A stretch of 6,706 nucleotides of DNA from Lachnospiraceae bacterium UBA4317 (GTDB taxonomy: Bacteria; Bacillota_A; Clostridia; Lachnospirales; Lachnospiraceae): positions 1 to 6,706 of the forward strand of contig DGUF01000075.1 in NCBI GenBank assembly GCA_002394525.1. Direction: 5' to 3'. A program made the translations under genes and the position numbers. A model generated the notes under the pieces. That model searched no databases. It saw nothing but the letters and a program-made list of their open reading frames with translations, and had not been told where the DNA came from. How positions within the stretch are numbered: the first letter of the stretch is position 1; each line of letters opens with the position of its first letter. Below, piece by piece: positions 5,113 to 6,706 of the stretch.

Positions 5113-5742
5113 TCAGCCGTTTATGGCGGCCGGCAGTTCCGGATCCTCCCGCACAGCCATCAGCCAGGCCATGATATGAATGGGCTGCTGGAACTGACCC
5201 GTGCGGATCCGTTCCTCGACCTCCGCCGGTGTCAGCCTCTCCAGCTGCAGAAATTCCGTGTCATCCGTGTGCCGGTCCCGCGTGCGGCGGCAGTTGACGG
5301 CCCGGAAAATGAAAGCATAATTGTCCGCGATCGTCGGATTGGACGGCACCATGATCATATGATGCCACTCCCCGCTCGTATAGCCGGTCTCCTCCTCCAG
5401 CTCGCGCTTCGCCGCGGTCAGCGCCTCCTCCGGAGTCGCCAGCGCATGCTCACTGGTCAGCTTCTCATCCATTTCCGGATGCTCGATCCCGCCCGCCGTG
5501 AATTCCGTCGTCACCTGCCGGATCCCGTGCCGGTACTGACGCACACAGAGAAACCGCCCCTCCTCGTCAGAGGCGACGATCACCGCATAGCTCCTCCGCG
5601 TATAATTATAATAAGGGGAAAAAGTGGACCCGTCCGGCATCCGGTACTCAACCTTCCGCAGATCGATCCACCGATCCTGAATGACATGCTCGATCTGGAC
5701 AGGCTCCCACACCAGGTTTTTCTCATCCTCTTTATTGATCAT
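5113..5742 (-). CDS. NUDIX hydrolase, ADP-ribose pyrophosphatase-like, with insertion in the Nudix box
   Basis: The 209-residue protein has the layout of ADP-ribose pyrophosphatase-type NUDIX enzymes, which cleave nucleoside diphosphates linked to another group using Mg2+. QYRHG is at 69-73 and EFTAGGIE at 80-87. The catalytic helix segment PEEALTAAKRELEEETGY is at 104-121, with E105, R113, E114, E117, E118 and G120. The usual spacing from the GG of the box to the first Glu is five residues. Here about 15 extra residues (around 88-102) intervene, while the metal-binding REL-EE-TG core is intact. The ATG at 5742 follows AGGAGG by 7 bases. There is no signal peptide or membrane segment, so it is cytosolic. 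Substrate cannot be fixed from sequence; ADP-ribose or a related nucleotide sugar is an inference. A tiny reading frame with its own ribosome binding site lies upstream at 5853-5779. Confidence 0.92.
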   Translation of the reverse strand: MINKEDEKNLVWEPVQIEHVIQDRWIDLRKVEYRMPDGSTFSPYYNYTRRSYAVIVASDEEGRFLCVRQYRHGIRQVTTEFTAGGIEHPEMDEKLTSEHALATPEEALTAAKRELEEETGYTSGEWHHMIMVPSNPTIADNYAFIFRAVNCRRTRDRHTDDTEFLQLERLTPAEVEERIRTGQFQQPIHIMAWLMAVREDPELPAAING

Positions 5743-5778
5743 TGAAGCACCTCCTGCGAGTGAGATTGCGGGACTGTA

Positions 5779-5853
5779 TCAGTGTGACAGGGGGACAGGG
5801 GGACAGGTGTGACACGAAAGCACCAGATTCATTTCTGTCAAACTCGACATCAT
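5779..5853 (-). CDS. Possible 24-residue leader peptide upstream of the NUDIX gene
   Basis: A minus-strand ATG-ATG begins at 5853 with a perfect AGGAGG (5864-5859) five bases upstream, and the frame closes at TGA 5781-5779. The peptide starts MMSSLTEMNLVLSC and its tail (CPPVPLSH) is encoded by the GGGGACAG repeat. It ends 36 bases before the NUDIX start. It resembles no known regulatory leader peptide and lacks an obvious run of one amino acid. The main support is the ribosome binding site, which could be chance in this purine-rich stretch. Confidence 0.25.
   Translation of the reverse strand: MMSSLTEMNLVLSCHTCPPVPLSH
5782..5815. repeat. Short GGGGACAG / GTGTGACA repeat cluster
   Basis: Two 8-bp GGGGACAG copies (5791-5798 and 5799-5806) are flanked by GTGTGACAG (5782-5790) and GTGTGACAC (5807-5815). 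A related TGTGACAGGG occurs at 4906-4915. Similar GTGTGACA/GGGGAC motifs are common interspersed intergenic repeats in Clostridia, from general knowledge. No function is visible. Confidence 0.6.
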
Positions 5854-5962
5854 ACAAGCCTCCTGAGATTATGCTATCTCCCGACATCTTACCACAGAAA
5901 TAGAGATTTTTTCACTGCGGAAGCACGAAAATGACTTCTTTGTAGCTTAGTTCTTTGTCGCA

Positions 5963-6431
5963 GTGGTGACCTTTTTCTATTTTGCCGTCTTTGTCGCTTC
6001 GCCTCCCGGAAAAAGTGGTGACCTTTTTCTATTCTGCTGCCTCGGTCGCTTCGCCTCCCGGAAAAAGTGGTGACTTTTTTCTATTTTGCCGCTTCGGTCG
6101 CTTCGCCTCCCGGAAAAAGTGGTGACCTTTTTCTATTCTGCCGCTTCGGTCGCTTCGCCTTTCGGAAAAATGCGTGACCTTTCGATTTTTCGGCTCTTAT
6201 GTCGCTTCACTTTCCAGGGACATGGGTGACCTTTTGCTTTTGGGGCCCTTTTGTCGCTTCGCCTTTCGGAAAAATGCATGACCTTTCCCCCCATATGACA
6301 TCTCCGTCACTTTACTTCCCGGAAAGATGCGTGACCTCTTGCCAATCAAGCCTTCCGGGCGCTATGGATTCCCCTGCGCAGTGGTGATCTTTCCCCATAT
6401 GCCGCCTTAGTCGCTCAGCTTCCCGGGGACA
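5963..6431. repeat. 52-bp tandem repeat array, nine units
   Basis: Units begin at 5963, 6015, 6067, 6119, 6171, 6223, 6275, 6328 and 6381. The period is exactly 52 for seven steps, then 53, 53 and 51. Consensus landmarks are GTGGTGACCTTTTTCTATT at the start, GTCGCTTCGCCT in the middle and CCCGGAAAAA at the end. Units 1-4 are nearly identical; units 5-9 are progressively diverged, and 7 and 9 share a CCCCATATG variant. Within a unit CTTTTTC can pair with GAAAAAG across about 31 bases, giving a hairpin. There are no unique spacers, so it is not a CRISPR array. Reading frames through it have no ribosome binding site and do not follow the repeat, since 52 is not a multiple of three. Confidence 0.92.
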
Positions 6432-6495
6432 TGTACAGCATGACGATGGGTCAGAGGGTGCGACAAGGAAAGGGGCGTTCTTCCACAGTGCCGTG

Positions 6496-6579
6496 ACAGA
6501 GTGCCCGCCCTCAATCCACTTCCTCCAGTCTTTTACAGAGTGTCTGCCCAAAGCTCGCTTCCTTCAGTCTTTTATAGAG
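6496..6579. repeat. 39-bp direct repeat, two copies and a partial third
   Basis: ACAGAG or its variant ATAGAG starts units at 6496, 6535 and 6574, each 39 bases apart. The two full units also share CTTCCT-CAGTCTTTT at their ends. The 39-bp length equals 13 codons, and on the minus strand it gives a repeated KDWRKW-like peptide. The third copy has a stop codon in that frame and no start signal is present, so a gene is not supported. Confidence 0.7.
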
Positions 6580-6706
6580 CTTCAAATTGTTGTATCATAG
6601 ATGTCTGGGCACAAAGTATTATTGATCTTATCAGGACTGCAGTACAGCGGGACTGCAAAAAAGACAATACTGTAATACAAGCGAATCAAACCAGAGCAGA
6701 CCGAAC
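6580..6706. other. Right-edge sequence with no supported feature
   Basis: The last 127 bases contain a small direct repeat GGACTGCA (near 6634 and 6650) and a 24-codon plus-strand frame from 6600 without a ribosome binding site. Two minus-strand frames are open at the edge and could be the tail of a gene outside the window, but neither shows a recognisable sequence. Confidence 0.4.

Larger units (their letters stand above)
5743..5962 (-). other. Leader region of the NUDIX gene
   Basis: The 220 bases upstream of the NUDIX start contain its AGGAGG site, the GGGGACAG repeat (5782-5815), a possible leader peptide (5853-5779) and a small hairpin GAGAT/ATCTC (5865-5869/5876-5880). A minus-strand TTGACA (5841-5836) is present but lacks a good -10 at the right distance, so the promoter is not resolved. 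Confidence 0.45.

Noticed and set aside
5176..5745. 189-codon plus-strand open frame
   Set aside because: It is antisense to the NUDIX gene, Arg/Pro/Leu-rich, with no motif.
5963..6431. CRISPR array
   Set aside because: Units are contiguous with no unique spacers, and no cas genes are present.
6199..6551. 62-codon plus-strand and 79-codon minus-strand frames over the right part of the array
   Set aside because: They cross units whose period is not a multiple of three, use weak or non-ATG starts and have no ribosome binding site or recognisable domain.
6600..6674. 24-codon plus-strand frame near the right edge, glycosyltransferase-like in its first residues
   Set aside because: Too short, no ribosome binding site, and stopped at 6674; the resemblance is too slight.

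Overview
The window looks like chromosomal DNA from an anaerobic Gram-positive bacterium of the Clostridia, most likely a Lachnospiraceae relative. The evidence is strong AGGAGG-type ribosome binding sites, a flavodoxin-ferredoxin fusion of the EFR1 type, a secreted Ala/Glu/Lys-rich protein typical of that group, and GC-rich genes separated by repeat-laden intergenic DNA. The assignment is inferred from gene style, not from a marker gene.

Layout from left to right. Positions 1-623 (minus) hold the N-terminal 207 codons of an IS110-family DEDD transposase that runs off the left edge. Positions 624 to about 905 are its non-coding upstream side. This stretch is full of strong inverted repeats: it is the expected place for a bridge RNA, and it includes a stem that would hide the transposase ribosome binding site. 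Positions 1063-2403 (plus) encode a secreted protein of unknown function with an 18-bp-repeat low-complexity linker. It ends at a strong hairpin, followed by a 51-52 bp tandem array of hairpin plus T-run modules. Positions 2807-3790 (plus) encode a long-chain polyprenyl diphosphate synthase. It is convergent with an EFR1-like flavodoxin/2[4Fe-4S] protein (3920-4765, minus), and one strong hairpin lies between them and can serve both. A NUDIX hydrolase (5113-5742, minus) lies upstream of the EFR1-like gene in the same direction, separated by 347 bp that include a 25/50-bp tandem repeat. From 5743 to the right end there is no convincing gene. That stretch holds a small GGGGACAG repeat, a nine-unit 52-bp tandem array (5963-6431) and a 39-bp direct repeat (6496-6579).

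The genes do not form an obvious pathway: each appears to be its own transcription unit. The striking feature is the intergenic DNA. Three unrelated tandem arrays share a period of 50-53 bp, and the IS110 upstream region is highly structured. The most promising system is the candidate IS110 bridge RNA together with the ribosome-binding-site-sequestering stem. No unmistakably new defence or metabolic system is visible.
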